Below, one piece after another: positions 23,407 through 31,943 of a stretch of DNA of 54,099 nt (the stretch's first letter is position 1; each line of letters begins with the position of its first letter). Source of the stretch: Actinomycetes bacterium (GTDB lineage: Bacteria; Actinomycetota; Acidimicrobiia; Acidimicrobiales; JAAEMS01); the NCBI GenBank assembly GCA_024225275.1, contig JAAEMS010000229.1:1-54099 (forward strand). The letters run 5' to 3'. Below the pieces are notes generated by a model. It saw nothing but the letters and a program-made list of their open reading frames with translations. It did not search any database and was not told the origin of the DNA. A program made the position numbers and the translations under genes.

Positions 23407-24587
23407 CTGGAGTATTGGACGGAATCCGGGTCCTCGACTTCGGCCGCTACATCGCCGGGCCGTTCTGCGCTTGTCTGCTCGGTGACCTGGGAGCCGAGGT
23501 CATCCGGGTCGAACGGGTCGACGGATCCGAGGACCGCTTCCTCGGACCCCTCCTCGACGACGACGCATCCGCCATGTTCTTGCACGTGAACCGGAACAAG
23601 CGGGGTCTCACCCTCAACCCGATGAAGCCCCAAGGGGCCCAGATCGTGCGCCAACTGGTCGAGACCGCCGACGTCGTCTTGGCCAATATGCCCACCGCCG
23701 GCCTCGAGCGGGTCGGGCTGGACTGGCCCACCGTCTCGGCCATCAACCCGAAGGCGGTCCTGACCACCGTTAACGCCATGGGTGAGGGTGGGCCGTGGAG
23801 CGACCGGGTCGGGTTCGACGGTATAGGCCAGGTCATGTCCGGCTCGACCTTCCTTTCCGGCCGGCCCGGCGATCCCATGAAGGGCTATGTGCCCTGGGTC
23901 GACTTCGGTACCGCGTCGATGGCCGCCCTGGGCACCGTCTCGGCCCTGCATGAGCGCCAGACCACGGGCAAGGGTCAACACGTCACCGCTGCTCTGCTCC
24001 AGACGGCCCTGACCTTCTCGAACTACACCCACATCGAGCAGGCGGTGAACAAGGTCGACCGCGAGGCTTCGGCCAACCGCCATCAGTTGGCCGGTCCGGC
24101 CGACATCGTGCCCACCCTCGACGGCCACGTCATCGTGCAGGCCATCGGCCCCACCTTGTTCCGCCGGTTCTGCGAGATGATCGAGCGGCCGGAACTGGTT
24201 GAGGACCCCCGTTTCGCCACCGACACCGACCGGGGCGAGAACGGCGAGGCGATCAGCGCCATCCTGGCCGGCTGGACCGTCGAGCGGTCCACCACCGAGG
24301 TCCTCGATGCGTGTGCGGTGGCCAGCGTTCCCGCCGGGCCGGTGCTCAGTCCCCAGCAGGTCCTCGAGAACGAGCACGTGGCCGGCCTGGGCTTCCTCGA
24401 GCCGGTCGACTACCCGGGCCTGCCCACGCCGGCTCCCATGGCTCGCACCCCGTTCGGCCTGTCCGACAACCCGCCGGGCATTCGCCACCGGGCTCCGACC
24501 CTGGGTGAACACACCGATGAGATCCTGGCCGAGTTGGGCTTCGACGCCGCCGCGATCGCCGACCTGCGGTCCCAACGGGTCGTTTGA
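23403..24587 (+). CDS. CaiB/BaiF (class III) CoA-transferase family protein
   Basis: A 394-residue family III CoA-transferase, the group that includes formyl-CoA transferase, CaiB and alpha-methylacyl-CoA racemase. The N-terminus LDGIRVLDFGRYIAGPFCACLLGDLGAEVIRVE is split over adjoining conserved blocks. The expected catalytic Asp is in PWVDFGTASMAALG, and the C-terminal RTPFGLSDNPPGIRHRAPTLGEHTDEIL segment is typical. It overlaps the LLM gene by 4 nt. Activation of a carboxylate as its CoA ester before oxidation is a reasonable inference. Confidence 0.92.
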   Translation: MTGVLDGIRVLDFGRYIAGPFCACLLGDLGAEVIRVERVDGSEDRFLGPLLDDDASAMFLHVNRNKRGLTLNPMKPQGAQIVRQLVETADVVLANMPTAGLERVGLDWPTVSAINPKAVLTTVNAMGEGGPWSDRVGFDGIGQVMSGSTFLSGRPGDPMKGYVPWVDFGTASMAALGTVSALHERQTTGKGQHVTAALLQTALTFSNYTHIEQAVNKVDREASANRHQLAGPADIVPTLDGHVIVQAIGPTLFRRFCEMIERPELVEDPRFATDTDRGENGEAISAILAGWTVERSTTEVLDACAVASVPAGPVLSPQQVLENEHVAGLGFLEPVDYPGLPTPAPMARTPFGLSDNPPGIRHRAPTLGEHTDEILAELGFDAAAIADLRSQRVV

Positions 24588-24684
24588 CCGAAAGCCGTCG
24601 CCCGACCCCACCCCTCTGTTGGGTGCTGGGCTAGCCTCGGCTACCCATGACCACCTACTTCCGATCATTCTGAGAGGACACCCG

Positions 24685-25263
24685 ATGGCTTTCGATCTCC
24701 CATCCCTGCCGTACGCCATGGACGCCCTGGCTCCGCACATCTCGCAGGAGACCCTCGAGTTCCACTACGGCAAGCATCACCAGGCCTATGTGAACAACCT
24801 CAACGGCATGGTCGAGGGCACCGATCTCGCCTCCGCCTCACTCGAGGACGTCATCGCCCAGGCCGAGGGCGGCATGTTCAACAACGCCGCCCAGGTTTGG
24901 AACCACACCTTCTACTGGAACTCGATGAGCCCCGGCGGCGGCGGCGCCCCCGACGGAGCGGTTGGCGGCGCCATTGGGTCGGCCTTCGGGTCCTACGACG
25001 CCTTCCGCACCCAATTCGTCCAGGCCGCCATGACCCAGTTCGGGTCGGGCTGGGCCTGGCTGGTCGATGCCGGCAGCGGCCTCGAGATCATGAAGACGGC
25101 CAACGCCGATCTGCCCATGGCCCACTCGGCCAAGGCTCTTCTCACCGTCGATGTGTGGGAGCACGCCTACTACATCGACTACCGCAACGCCCGCCCCGAC
25201 TACCTGAACACGTTCATGGACTCACTGGTCAACTGGGACCACGTCGCCGCCCAGATGGGCTGA
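24685..25263 (+). CDS. sodB: Superoxide dismutase, Fe/Mn family
   Basis: Converts superoxide to peroxide and oxygen. It is 192 residues with the usual two domains. Metal ligands are the His in the FHYGKHHQAYVNNLN region, the His of NHTFYW, and Asp and His of DVWEHAYY. The segment NNAAQVWNHTFYW places Gln before the second-ligand motif, the arrangement typical of iron-type enzymes, so sodB is preferred over sodA. Metal use cannot be settled from sequence alone. GAGAGGA precedes the ATG. Confidence 0.92.
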   Translation: MAFDLPSLPYAMDALAPHISQETLEFHYGKHHQAYVNNLNGMVEGTDLASASLEDVIAQAEGGMFNNAAQVWNHTFYWNSMSPGGGGAPDGAVGGAIGSAFGSYDAFRTQFVQAAMTQFGSGWAWLVDAGSGLEIMKTANADLPMAHSAKALLTVDVWEHAYYIDYRNARPDYLNTFMDSLVNWDHVAAQMG

Positions 25264-25273
25264 CCGTCCCCTC

Positions 25274-25744
25274 GTGACCCCGGCCGTCGACCAACTGGTG
25301 GCGCTCGGGGTCGCCCACCGGGTTCTCGAGTACCAGCACGACCCCGCAGCCTCGTCGTTCGGCGACGAGGCTGCGGCCGTTCTCGGGCTCGACCCCGACC
25401 AGGTGTTCAAGACCCTCCTGGCCGACGTCACCGGCATCGGCCTGGTGGTGGGAGTCGTACCGGTCAGCACCCGGCTCGATCTGAAGGGCCTGGCTCGGGC
25501 CGCCGGCGCCAAGAAGGCCGTCATGGCCGACCCGACCGACGCCGAGCGATCCACCGGCTACGTGGTTGGCGGCATCAGCCCCTTCGGACAGAAGCGGCCC
25601 CTGCCAACGTTCGTCGACGAAACCGCCCAGGCCTTCGACGAGGTCATGGTCAGTGCCGGCCGTCGCGGCCTCGAGGTCGCGGTCGATCCCTCGGCCTTCC
25701 CCGCCGTGCTCGACGCCCACTTCGCCGAGATCGCCCAATGGTGA
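25274..25744 (+). CDS. ybaK: YbaK/EbsC-family aminoacyl-tRNA deacylase, probable Cys-tRNA(Pro) deacylase
   Basis: A 156-residue editing-domain protein that removes mischarged amino acids from tRNA, classically cysteine from tRNA(Pro). Key family segments are DQVFKTLLADV with the conserved Lys, the GLVVGVVPVSTRLDLK strand, AKKAVMADPTDAERSTGYVVGGISPFGQKRPLPTFVDE in consecutive blocks, and GRRGLEVAVDP. The GTG at 25274 begins 10 nt after the sodB stop, so the two are probably cotranscribed. Confidence 0.88.
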   Translation: MTPAVDQLVALGVAHRVLEYQHDPAASSFGDEAAAVLGLDPDQVFKTLLADVTGIGLVVGVVPVSTRLDLKGLARAAGAKKAVMADPTDAERSTGYVVGGISPFGQKRPLPTFVDETAQAFDEVMVSAGRRGLEVAVDPSAFPAVLDAHFAEIAQW

Positions 25745-25757
25745 CCCCCCGCCATGG

Positions 25758-25776
25758 ATAGGGGTCTGACCCCTAT
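25758..25776. repeat. Fourth copy of the TAGGGGTCTGACCCCTA palindrome
   Basis: ATAGGGGTCTGACCCCTAT is a nearly perfect inverted repeat identical in its core to copies at 5072 and 5097. It lies between the ybaK stop and the end of a decayed oxygenase gene. In both places the repeat separates convergent reading frames. Confidence 0.8.
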
Positions 25777-25783
25777 CTGCTGT

Positions 25784-26155
25784 TCAACAGCGCCTTTCGC
25801 GGTCTTCGGGGCAGGGTTGGTGCAGGTCGACGCGGCGGGTGTCCTCGACGAGATTGGCACGCTCGGCGGGTGGAGCGGCATCGATCCAGCCGTCCCCGGT
25901 CTCGAGCTGGAGGCCACGGGCGGTGGCCCGAGGCAGAGCAGCATTCAGCCTCTCCTTCCAGTCCGGAGGGTCGCTGGCGGCGGCCGTCTCGACCAGCATG
26001 CCGTAGGCCTCATCCATGAGACTCTCGGACAAATCGTGTGAGATGTAGACGAAGCCGGTGCACAGGCTGCGCATGACCCCGTCGACCACCCCCTCGCGCC
26101 CGGCCTGATCACCCTTCTCGAAGGTGATCAGATCGACGTCGAGGATCCGAGTCAC
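25784..26155 (-). pseudogene. 2-oxoglutarate/Fe(II) oxygenase (isopenicillin N synthase-like) relic with internal deletions
   Basis: The frame begins with a typical DIOX_N region (ILDVDLITF, then VVDGVMRSLCTGFVYISHDL and MDEAY). It jumps to LVETAAASDPPDWKERLN, a segment that in intact relatives comes after a missing stretch, and then to LQLETGDGWIDAAPP, which belongs near the C-terminal sheet. The HxD...H iron ligands and the RxS 2OG-binding region are absent, and the end is not family-like. The 123-codon frame has stayed open despite the losses. It could not be an active oxygenase. The region 25745-26171 holds only this relic and the palindrome. Confidence 0.65.
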
Positions 26156-26171
26156 CAGTCATGGTTGGACC

Positions 26172-27128
26172 TCACAGTCGTCGGAGCCGCACCGCGCTGA
26201 CCGAGTGGTCAGCCGCCTTCTCCAGGATCAGGTCGGCCCGATCACGGGTGGGCAGGATGTTGCTGCTGAGATTCGGCCCATTGATGGCGTCCCAAATGCC
26301 CTCGGCGGTCTGCCGGGCATGATCATCATCGAGCTCGGCGTATCGGGTGAAGAAGGAGCGGGGATCACTGAACGCCTTCTCCCGAAGAGCGAAGAAGCGC
26401 TGGACGTACCACTCCCGCACATCGCCCTCTTCGGCATCGACGTAGATCTTGAAGTCGAAGAAGTCGCTCACGAACATCGAGTTGTTGTTGCTCGTACTGG
26501 ATGAGGCGCTGGTCTGGAGCACATTGATGCCTTCGACGATGACAATGTCGGGCTCTTCGATGACCTTGTAGTCGTCGGGCAGGACGTCGTACACCAGGTG
26601 CGAGTAGAGGGGCACCTCGATACGCGGTTCTCCCGACTTGATCTGGGCCACGCAGTCGATGAGTCCCTTGACGTCGTAGGACTCTGGGAAACCCTTGCGC
26701 TCCATCAGCCCCCGCTCGGCCAGAACCGCGTTCGGGTAGAGAAACCCGTCGGTGGTGATGAGATCAACCCGCGGATGGTTGGGCCAGCGGGCCAGGAGGG
26801 CCTTGAGAATTCGTGAGGTGGTGCTCTTGCCCACAGCCACCGAACCGGCCAAGCCGATGACGTAGGGCACCTTGGCGGGCAGCTTGCCGAGGAAGGTGTC
26901 GGTGGCCCGGTACAGGTCCTGAATGGCCCCGACATACAGGTTGAGCAGGCGCGACGTCGGCAGGTAGATGCGGGCCACATCCTGCATCGACACCTCTTCG
27001 TTGATACCCCGGAGCTGTTCGAGGTCGTCCTCGGTCAGCGTCATCGGGGTCGATGCTCGTAGCTGGGCCCACTGGTCAGCGGTGAACCGCAGGAAGGGTG
27101 ACCGGTCAGTGGGCAGAGCAGGGCTCAC
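26172..27128 (-). CDS. coaA: Pantothenate kinase, type I
   Basis: Phosphorylates pantothenate, the first and controlling step of CoA synthesis. It is 318 residues, normal for the bacterial type I enzyme. The P-loop is GSVAVGKST (95-103). Other family blocks are [37 protein letters not shown] in consecutive runs, [20 protein letters not shown], and the C-terminal segment with [10 protein letters not shown]. The GTG at 27128 is used. The gene is divergent from the NUDIX gene. Confidence 0.94.
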   Translation of the reverse strand: MSPALPTDRSPFLRFTADQWAQLRASTPMTLTEDDLEQLRGINEEVSMQDVARIYLPTSRLLNLYVGAIQDLYRATDTFLGKLPAKVPYVIGLAGSVAVGKSTTSRILKALLARWPNHPRVDLITTDGFLYPNAVLAERGLMERKGFPESYDVKGLIDCVAQIKSGEPRIEVPLYSHLVYDVLPDDYKVIEEPDIVIVEGINVLQTSASSSTSNNNSMFVSDFFDFKIYVDAEEGDVREWYVQRFFALREKAFSDPRSFFTRYAELDDDHARQTAEGIWDAINGPNLSSNILPTRDRADLILEKAADHSVSAVRLRRL

Positions 27129-27197
27129 AGGTCATGTTCTACTTCGCTGGGGCCCAGATGCGAAACTGACCCGACCCGCGACGGGGAGAACCCGCTG

Positions 27198-27722
27198 ATG
27201 CGGGCAGAGGAGGACCAGGTGGCCTGGACATTCAAGCGGGTGGCGGCACGGGCCGTGTTGCTCGATCGCAGTGGGTTCGTGTACCTGATCCACGGCCGCG
27301 ATCCCGGTGATGCCTCGAAGGGCACCTGGTGGGAGATTCCCGGGGGCGGCATCGACCCCGGCGAGACCAGCCTGGAGGCCGCTCGCCGCGAGGTAGTCGA
27401 GGAATCCGGCATCCATGACATCGAGATGGGTCCCTGTATCTGGACCCAACACGTCGAATACGATTTCGCCGGCTACCACTTCGATCAGGACGAGTACATC
27501 CACGTGGCCTGGGCCGACCAGGCCTCAGTGGTGGGAGCGAAGCACCTCGAGGCGCTCGAGGCCCTGGCCTTCATGGAGAGCCGCTGGTGGACCCTCGAAG
27601 ACCTTCTGGCCGCCGAGATCCAGACCCTGCCCACCCGGATGCGCGAGTTCCTGCCCGACCTGATGGATGGCCGGATCCCCGAGACGCCGCTCGACATCAC
27701 CGGACCCTCGCTGGGAGACTGA
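27198..27722 (+). CDS. NUDIX hydrolase
   Basis: A 174-residue Nudix-fold pyrophosphohydrolase. The Nudix box spans about residues 49-72: GGGIDPGETSL, then EAARREVVEESGI, with the Glu residues that bind the catalytic Mg ions. The flanking strands VLLDRSGFVYLIHG and YIHVAWAD fit the fold. Substrate specificity (nucleotide sugar, oxidised nucleotide, NADH or other) cannot be assigned. A GGGGAG motif lies about 11 nt before the ATG. It is convergent with the LytR_C gene, 6 nt apart. Confidence 0.88.
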   Translation: MRAEEDQVAWTFKRVAARAVLLDRSGFVYLIHGRDPGDASKGTWWEIPGGGIDPGETSLEAARREVVEESGIHDIEMGPCIWTQHVEYDFAGYHFDQDEYIHVAWADQASVVGAKHLEALEALAFMESRWWTLEDLLAAEIQTLPTRMREFLPDLMDGRIPETPLDITGPSLGD

Positions 27723-27728
27723 GTCTGT

Positions 27729-28346
27729 TCAGGCCCCGCTGGGCGATGTGGTGGTCGTGGTGGCGGGCGCTGAGGTGACCGGGGGCGGCGCCGACACCAA
27801 CAGGGAGTCGATGGCCTCCGGACCCAGAACGACCACCACCTGGGCCTGGCCCGGATCGACCTCGATTGTCTCGCGAAATCCACCCACCGCCTCACTGGGG
27901 ATGCCCAGCAGGGCGGCGACGGTCAGCGCATCGGCCCGGTAGTCGGTGGCGTGGTACACGATCGACACCACCGCCGGCTCGGCGTTTCGGGCCACGGTGT
28001 TGTAGCCCGCGTCGGACACCACCTTGCTGGCGGCGCCGGCCAACCCGACCTGCCGGGCACCGGAGCTCACGAACGCACCATTGCCCACCAGAACCGTGAC
28101 CTCGCCGGGGGCATGCAGATCGCCGATGGGAATGGTGGTGGTGGTCGTGGCCACCGAAGCAGGGTCACCGAAGAGGGTGGTGGACGTGGTGGCCGTTCCC
28201 GAGACGTCCTCGGGGACGCTCGAGGTGAGGCCCTCGTTCCAGGTTCGCCGCAACGACATGAGCAGCCCGAGCATCAGCACGACGAGCGCGACCATGGCCA
28301 CGATCAGGCCCACTGAGTTCACTGCACCTCGCCACGAGAACCGCAC
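27729..28346 (-). CDS. LytR C-terminal domain (LytR_C) membrane-anchored protein
   Basis: About 205 residues. A short cytoplasmic N-terminus (VRFSWRG) is followed by one transmembrane helix (VGLIVAMVALVVLMLGLLMSL). A Thr/Ser-rich extracytoplasmic linker leads to a LytR_C domain (VTVLVGNGAFVSSGARQVGLAG, IVYHATDYRADALTVAALLGI, VVVVLGPEAI). LytR_C domains occur at the ends of LCP cell-wall ligases and alone in actinobacterial envelope proteins; the ligase domain is absent. The C-terminus is a Thr-rich low-complexity tail. The GTG at 28346 is preferred because it begins just before the membrane helix. Confidence 0.8.
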   Translation of the reverse strand: MRFSWRGAVNSVGLIVAMVALVVLMLGLLMSLRRTWNEGLTSSVPEDVSGTATTSTTLFGDPASVATTTTTIPIGDLHAPGEVTVLVGNGAFVSSGARQVGLAGAASKVVSDAGYNTVARNAEPAVVSIVYHATDYRADALTVAALLGIPSEAVGGFRETIEVDPGQAQVVVVLGPEAIDSLLVSAPPPVTSAPATTTTTSPSGA

Positions 28347-28481
28347 GGCGACAGTGTCGCACGGTCCCCGCCAAGATCTACGGCAATGACCCACGCACGG
28401 CCGCGACGGACCGGCGGGGCGCTCCGAGTGACGAGACTAGGGTGTGCGCCGGAACGACGGACGAGTTCGACGGAGGGGGCT

Positions 28482-29273
28482 GTGCGCAGCAGCGACAACA
28501 GGCGAGAGGCGGGGCTCGACGTCATGTCGACCCTGACCGGCCAGACCATAGACGCCAGCGTGGTGGACGCGATGGAGCAACGCTGGGGCCCGCTGGGCAC
28601 CTGGGCCACCGACCATGTGCTGGGCGATCTCTGGAGCCGCCCCCAGTTGTCGCGCCGCGATCGCAGCATGATCGTGGTCACCTTCCTGATCGTGGTCGGC
28701 GGCGACGGTGAGCTCCGGGCCCACGCCCGCGGGGCCCTGAACCACGGAGTCACCAGAGCTGAGATCGACGAGATCCTGGTGCAGTGCGCCAGCTACGCGG
28801 GGTTCCCCATCGCCCTCGCCGCCCGCCGGGTGATCGACCGGGTCCTCGACGATTCGCCGGAGCGGCGGGGGGCCACCCTGTCTTCCGATCAAGACCGACG
28901 AGAGCAGGCGACAGCAGTCTTGGGTCATATGACCGGAGGGCGCAGCAGCCCCGATCCCGAAGCCGCCCGCGCCGCCCTTGTCGACTGCCTGGGCGGGGTC
29001 GGCGAGCTGGCCTTCGACTGGGCCTTCGGTGAGGTTTGGAGCCGTGACACCTTCAGCCCCCGCGACCGCAGTCTCGTGACCCTGGCCATCCTCGTAGCCC
29101 TGAGCGCCGAGAGGGAACTGGGGGTCCACACCCGGGCGGCCCTGAACCATGGTCTGACCAGCGACGAGATCGAAGAGGTCGCGGTCCAGGCCACCGTTTA
29201 CCGTGGTTTCCCCGCCGCGGCAGCGGCCATCCGCACCATGAGGGAGGCCTTCGCCGCTCTCGACAACGACTGA
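28482..29273 (+). CDS. Tandem carboxymuconolactone decarboxylase (CMD) domain protein
   Basis: About 263 residues containing two CMD domains in a row. Domain 1 has SRRDRSMIVVTFLIVVGG, ELRAHARGALNHGVTRAEIDEIL and CASYAGFPIALAA. Domain 2 has SPRDRSLVTLAILVALSA, ELGVHTRAALNHGLTSDEIEEV and ATVYRGFPAAAAA. Each resembles the 4-carboxymuconolactone decarboxylase core (His in AALNHG). The GTG at 28482 is preceded by GGAGGGGG. The PEP-enzyme-like gene begins 27 nt after the stop. Protocatechuate-pathway function is possible, but no other pca gene is nearby. Confidence 0.85.
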   Translation: MRSSDNRREAGLDVMSTLTGQTIDASVVDAMEQRWGPLGTWATDHVLGDLWSRPQLSRRDRSMIVVTFLIVVGGDGELRAHARGALNHGVTRAEIDEILVQCASYAGFPIALAARRVIDRVLDDSPERRGATLSSDQDRREQATAVLGHMTGGRSSPDPEAARAALVDCLGGVGELAFDWAFGEVWSRDTFSPRDRSLVTLAILVALSAERELGVHTRAALNHGLTSDEIEEVAVQATVYRGFPAAAAAIRTMREAFAALDND

Positions 29274-29300
29274 CCATCCCTGCGAGCACGAGGACCACCG

Positions 29301-31040
29301 ATGACCACCACGCCCGACTCGGCCCCCGAACGAATCTGGATGGCCGACAACGACCCCAGCGAGCGTTGGCCGCTCTATACGCGCGGCAATGTGGGCGAGG
29401 TGTTCCCACTCGTTGTCTACCCACTCAGCTGGTCGATCTACGGAGGCGAAGCCGAGAACGGATGGCGCCAGGCCTACCGCGACTTCGGCGTGGTGGCCGC
29501 CGGCGATTTCGGTGACGACCCCATGGTGATCCTGGGTGTCTTCGGCGGCTACTGCTATATCAACGCGTCGTACGTGCGGATGGTGGGGCTGAGGGCACCG
29601 GGCTCGAGCGTCGAAGCCATCGACCAGCAGTTCTTCGGCGAGTCCGACGCCCCGCCTTACGTACCCCGCCCGGGCGACAAGAACCTCAAAGCCAGCCTTC
29701 GAATTGCCAAGGGGCTGGGCAAGACCCTGTTTGCCAAGAGCCTCCCCGCCCTCGAGGAGGACAAGCAGAAGGTCGACGAGTGGCTGGCTTCGGTGCCACC
29801 ACTCGATTCCTCCGACGAAGAGCTCCTCGCCGTGTTCACCCGTTTCCAGCCTGTGTTCCGTCACCTCTTCCACCATCACCTGCTGACCACCACCCAGGTC
29901 ACCGTGGGCGCCGCAATGGTGGCCGAGCTCTGCGAGAAGAAGCTCGGCGACCTCAACCTCCAGATCCCGTTGCTGGGCGGCATCGGCGATGTGGAGTCGG
30001 CGGCGCCCTCCACCAGCCTCTGGGCGTTGGGCCGCCAGGTAGCGGTCTCGCCCGAACTGACCCGGGTCTACGACGAGGGATTCGACGGACTCGACCAGCG
30101 GCTGGCGGCAGAGCCCATGGCCGCCGAGTACCTCGTGGCGTTCGGGGCCTTCATCGACGAGTTCGGGTTCCGGGGGCCGAACGAGTGGGACCTCTCATCT
30201 GACACCTGGGAGCTCAAGCCCCGGCTGGCCCACGCCGCCGTCGACCGGATGCGCAACGCGGCATCGGACCATGCTCCGGGAATCCAGTCGGGCCAGCTCA
30301 AGGCCCGGCGGGCCGAAGCCACAGCCGACGCCCGCTCCCGGTTGTCGCGCCCCGACCGGGTCCAGTTCGATCGAGCCCTGGCCTCCGCCCACCTGTTCTC
30401 CCAGGGCCGCGAACGGTCGAAGACCTCGATCATCCGAGCCGTCCACTCCACCCGCCTCGTCCAGCGTGAGCTGGCCCGCCGGGCCCACGAGCGTGGCGGA
30501 CCGGCCGACCCCGTCGACTCCTGCCTGCTCACCCTCGAAGAGTTCACCGAATTCGTAGCCGATCCCACCCCGTGGCTCGACACCATCGCCGAGCGCAGAG
30601 CACGCCACCTCGAACTCTCCGAGCGGATTCCGCCCTTCGTGTTCTCGGGCCCGCAGCCCCCTCCCGACACCTGGGAGAGGCGTGACTCCAAGGCCGACGT
30701 CGTCGACCCCGGAGCTGTCCTCCAGGGCATCGCCGGGTGTGCCGGCAAAGCTCAGGGCCGGGCCCGTGTGGTTCTCGACCCATCAGACCCGGGCAGTCTG
30801 GGCCCAGGTGATGTGCTCGTGGCACCCATCACCGATCCCTCCTGGACACCCCTGTTCGTGCCCGCCGAGGCGGTTGTCGTGGACGTCGGGGCGGTCATGA
30901 GCCATGCGGTGATCGTGAGCCGTGAGTTGGGTATCCCGTGTGTGGTGTCGGTGACCGACGCGACCCGAAAGATTCCCGACGGCGCCCTGATCGAGGTCGA
31001 CGGCGATACCGGTCAGGTCACCGTGCTCGAGCTCCCCTGA
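29301..31040 (+). CDS. PEP-utilising-enzyme-like protein without an ATP-grasp domain
   Basis: A 579-residue protein. The start region (TRGNVGEVFPLVVYPLSWSIYGG) matches the central part of rifampin phosphotransferase / PEP-synthase-like proteins. The C-terminal about 90 residues form a swivelling phosphohistidine domain: GCAGKAQGRARVV, GDVLVAPITDPSWTPLF, and GAVMSHAVIVSRELGIPCVV with the expected catalytic His. The N-terminal nucleotide-binding ATP-grasp domain of those enzymes is not present, and no neighbouring gene supplies one. It either partners with a separate ATP-grasp protein or does something else. Cotranscription with the CMD gene upstream is likely. Confidence 0.8.
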   Translation: MTTTPDSAPERIWMADNDPSERWPLYTRGNVGEVFPLVVYPLSWSIYGGEAENGWRQAYRDFGVVAAGDFGDDPMVILGVFGGYCYINASYVRMVGLRAPGSSVEAIDQQFFGESDAPPYVPRPGDKNLKASLRIAKGLGKTLFAKSLPALEEDKQKVDEWLASVPPLDSSDEELLAVFTRFQPVFRHLFHHHLLTTTQVTVGAAMVAELCEKKLGDLNLQIPLLGGIGDVESAAPSTSLWALGRQVAVSPELTRVYDEGFDGLDQRLAAEPMAAEYLVAFGAFIDEFGFRGPNEWDLSSDTWELKPRLAHAAVDRMRNAASDHAPGIQSGQLKARRAEATADARSRLSRPDRVQFDRALASAHLFSQGRERSKTSIIRAVHSTRLVQRELARRAHERGGPADPVDSCLLTLEEFTEFVADPTPWLDTIAERRARHLELSERIPPFVFSGPQPPPDTWERRDSKADVVDPGAVLQGIAGCAGKAQGRARVVLDPSDPGSLGPGDVLVAPITDPSWTPLFVPAEAVVVDVGAVMSHAVIVSRELGIPCVVSVTDATRKIPDGALIEVDGDTGQVTVLELP

Positions 31041-31054
31041 CCAGACCCGGCTGG

Positions 31055-31879
31055 TCAACCATCGTCACCATCGTCACCATCGTCACCCTTGGGCTTCTTG
31101 GGCTTCTTGGGCTTCGGGCCATGACCTTGACCTGACTCGTCGTCGGAGTCGCCGTCTCGATCCTCTGAGCCGTCGTCTCCATCGTCGCCGTGGTCACCGT
31201 CTTCGCCGTGGTCACCGTCATCCTCGGAGTCCTTGTCGTCGGCCTGACCGTCGCAGTCCTTGTCCTGAGCGACCTGGCTCACGGCTCCGCCGTGGTTTCC
31301 GACGTCGTCGCCCAGGTCCTCGTCGTCCATGTGGGCCACCGATGAGACGTATTCGCCGTGGTTGGCGTCAGGATCGGCGCAGATGGCGTGGACCTCCTCG
31401 GTGAGCCATTCGGGCGGATCCAGCGGGATCTCGACAATCAGATGAGGACCCGGCGGCGCGGGGACGGCCGGGGGCTCGAACACCTCACCGTCCTCCTCTT
31501 CGACGCGGGCCGACGCTTCCGGGCCGTCTTCGGGATCGGCCATCTCCACCACGACAGGATGTTGAGGGGCGGGCAGGATCGAGTCGAGAGCGCCGGTGGC
31601 GGCAGCAGCAGCGCCTCCAGCCAGCACGGCCCCAGCCGCGCCCAGCACGACCATGCGCCCGGTGCCGCGGGCCAGGGCACCGCTCTTCCGGGCGTCGCGT
31701 GCGGCCTGGGCGAGCCGGGGTACGAGATCGGCGGCGGGGGCGAATTCCGCCCCATGAGCTGGAGAACGGAGTGCGTCCAGAACCGAGGCCACGTCAGGCG
31801 CAACAGAGGGGTCGGTGCCCGACAGCAGGGCTTCGCTGACACTCGGATCGAGATCCTCGGGATCGGGATGGCCACTCAC
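31055..31879 (-). CDS. Acidic-repeat protein downstream of an ECF sigma factor, possible anti-sigma or sigma-controlled membrane protein
   Basis: About 274 residues from the GTG at 31879. The N-terminal part is soluble and includes a Pro/Ala region. A hydrophobic stretch (VVLGAAGAVLAGGAAAAATGAL) follows RGTGR and may cross the membrane. The C-terminal third is Asp/Gly/His/Glu-rich (DGDHGEDGDHGDDGDDG) and ends with KPKKPKKPK and GDDGDDGDDG. Gene order, sigma factor then membrane protein 64 nt downstream, is typical of ECF sigma/anti-sigma pairs, but no zinc-finger anti-sigma motif is visible. The acidic tail could bind calcium; this is inference. A longer start at 31993 would overlap the sigma gene. 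Confidence 0.6.
   Translation of the reverse strand: MSGHPDPEDLDPSVSEALLSGTDPSVAPDVASVLDALRSPAHGAEFAPAADLVPRLAQAARDARKSGALARGTGRMVVLGAAGAVLAGGAAAAATGALDSILPAPQHPVVVEMADPEDGPEASARVEEEDGEVFEPPAVPAPPGPHLIVEIPLDPPEWLTEEVHAICADPDANHGEYVSSVAHMDDEDLGDDVGNHGGAVSQVAQDKDCDGQADDKDSEDDGDHGEDGDHGDDGDDGSEDRDGDSDDESGQGHGPKPKKPKKPKGDDGDDGDDG
31060..31115. repeat. Two short tandem repeats in a coding end (CATCGTCAC x3, TTGGGCTTC x3)
   Basis: The 9-mer CATCGTCAC is repeated three times at 31060-31086 and TTGGGCTTC three times at 31089-31115. They encode the (GDD)n and (KPK)n tail of the acidic protein on the reverse strand. Being multiples of three, changes in copy number would alter tail length without breaking the frame. 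Confidence 0.85.
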
Positions 31880-31943
31880 AACCGATACAGCTCCGGTGCA
31901 GCCCGACGCGTTACACCGGGGGCGAGATCTCTCGGTTTCCGGG

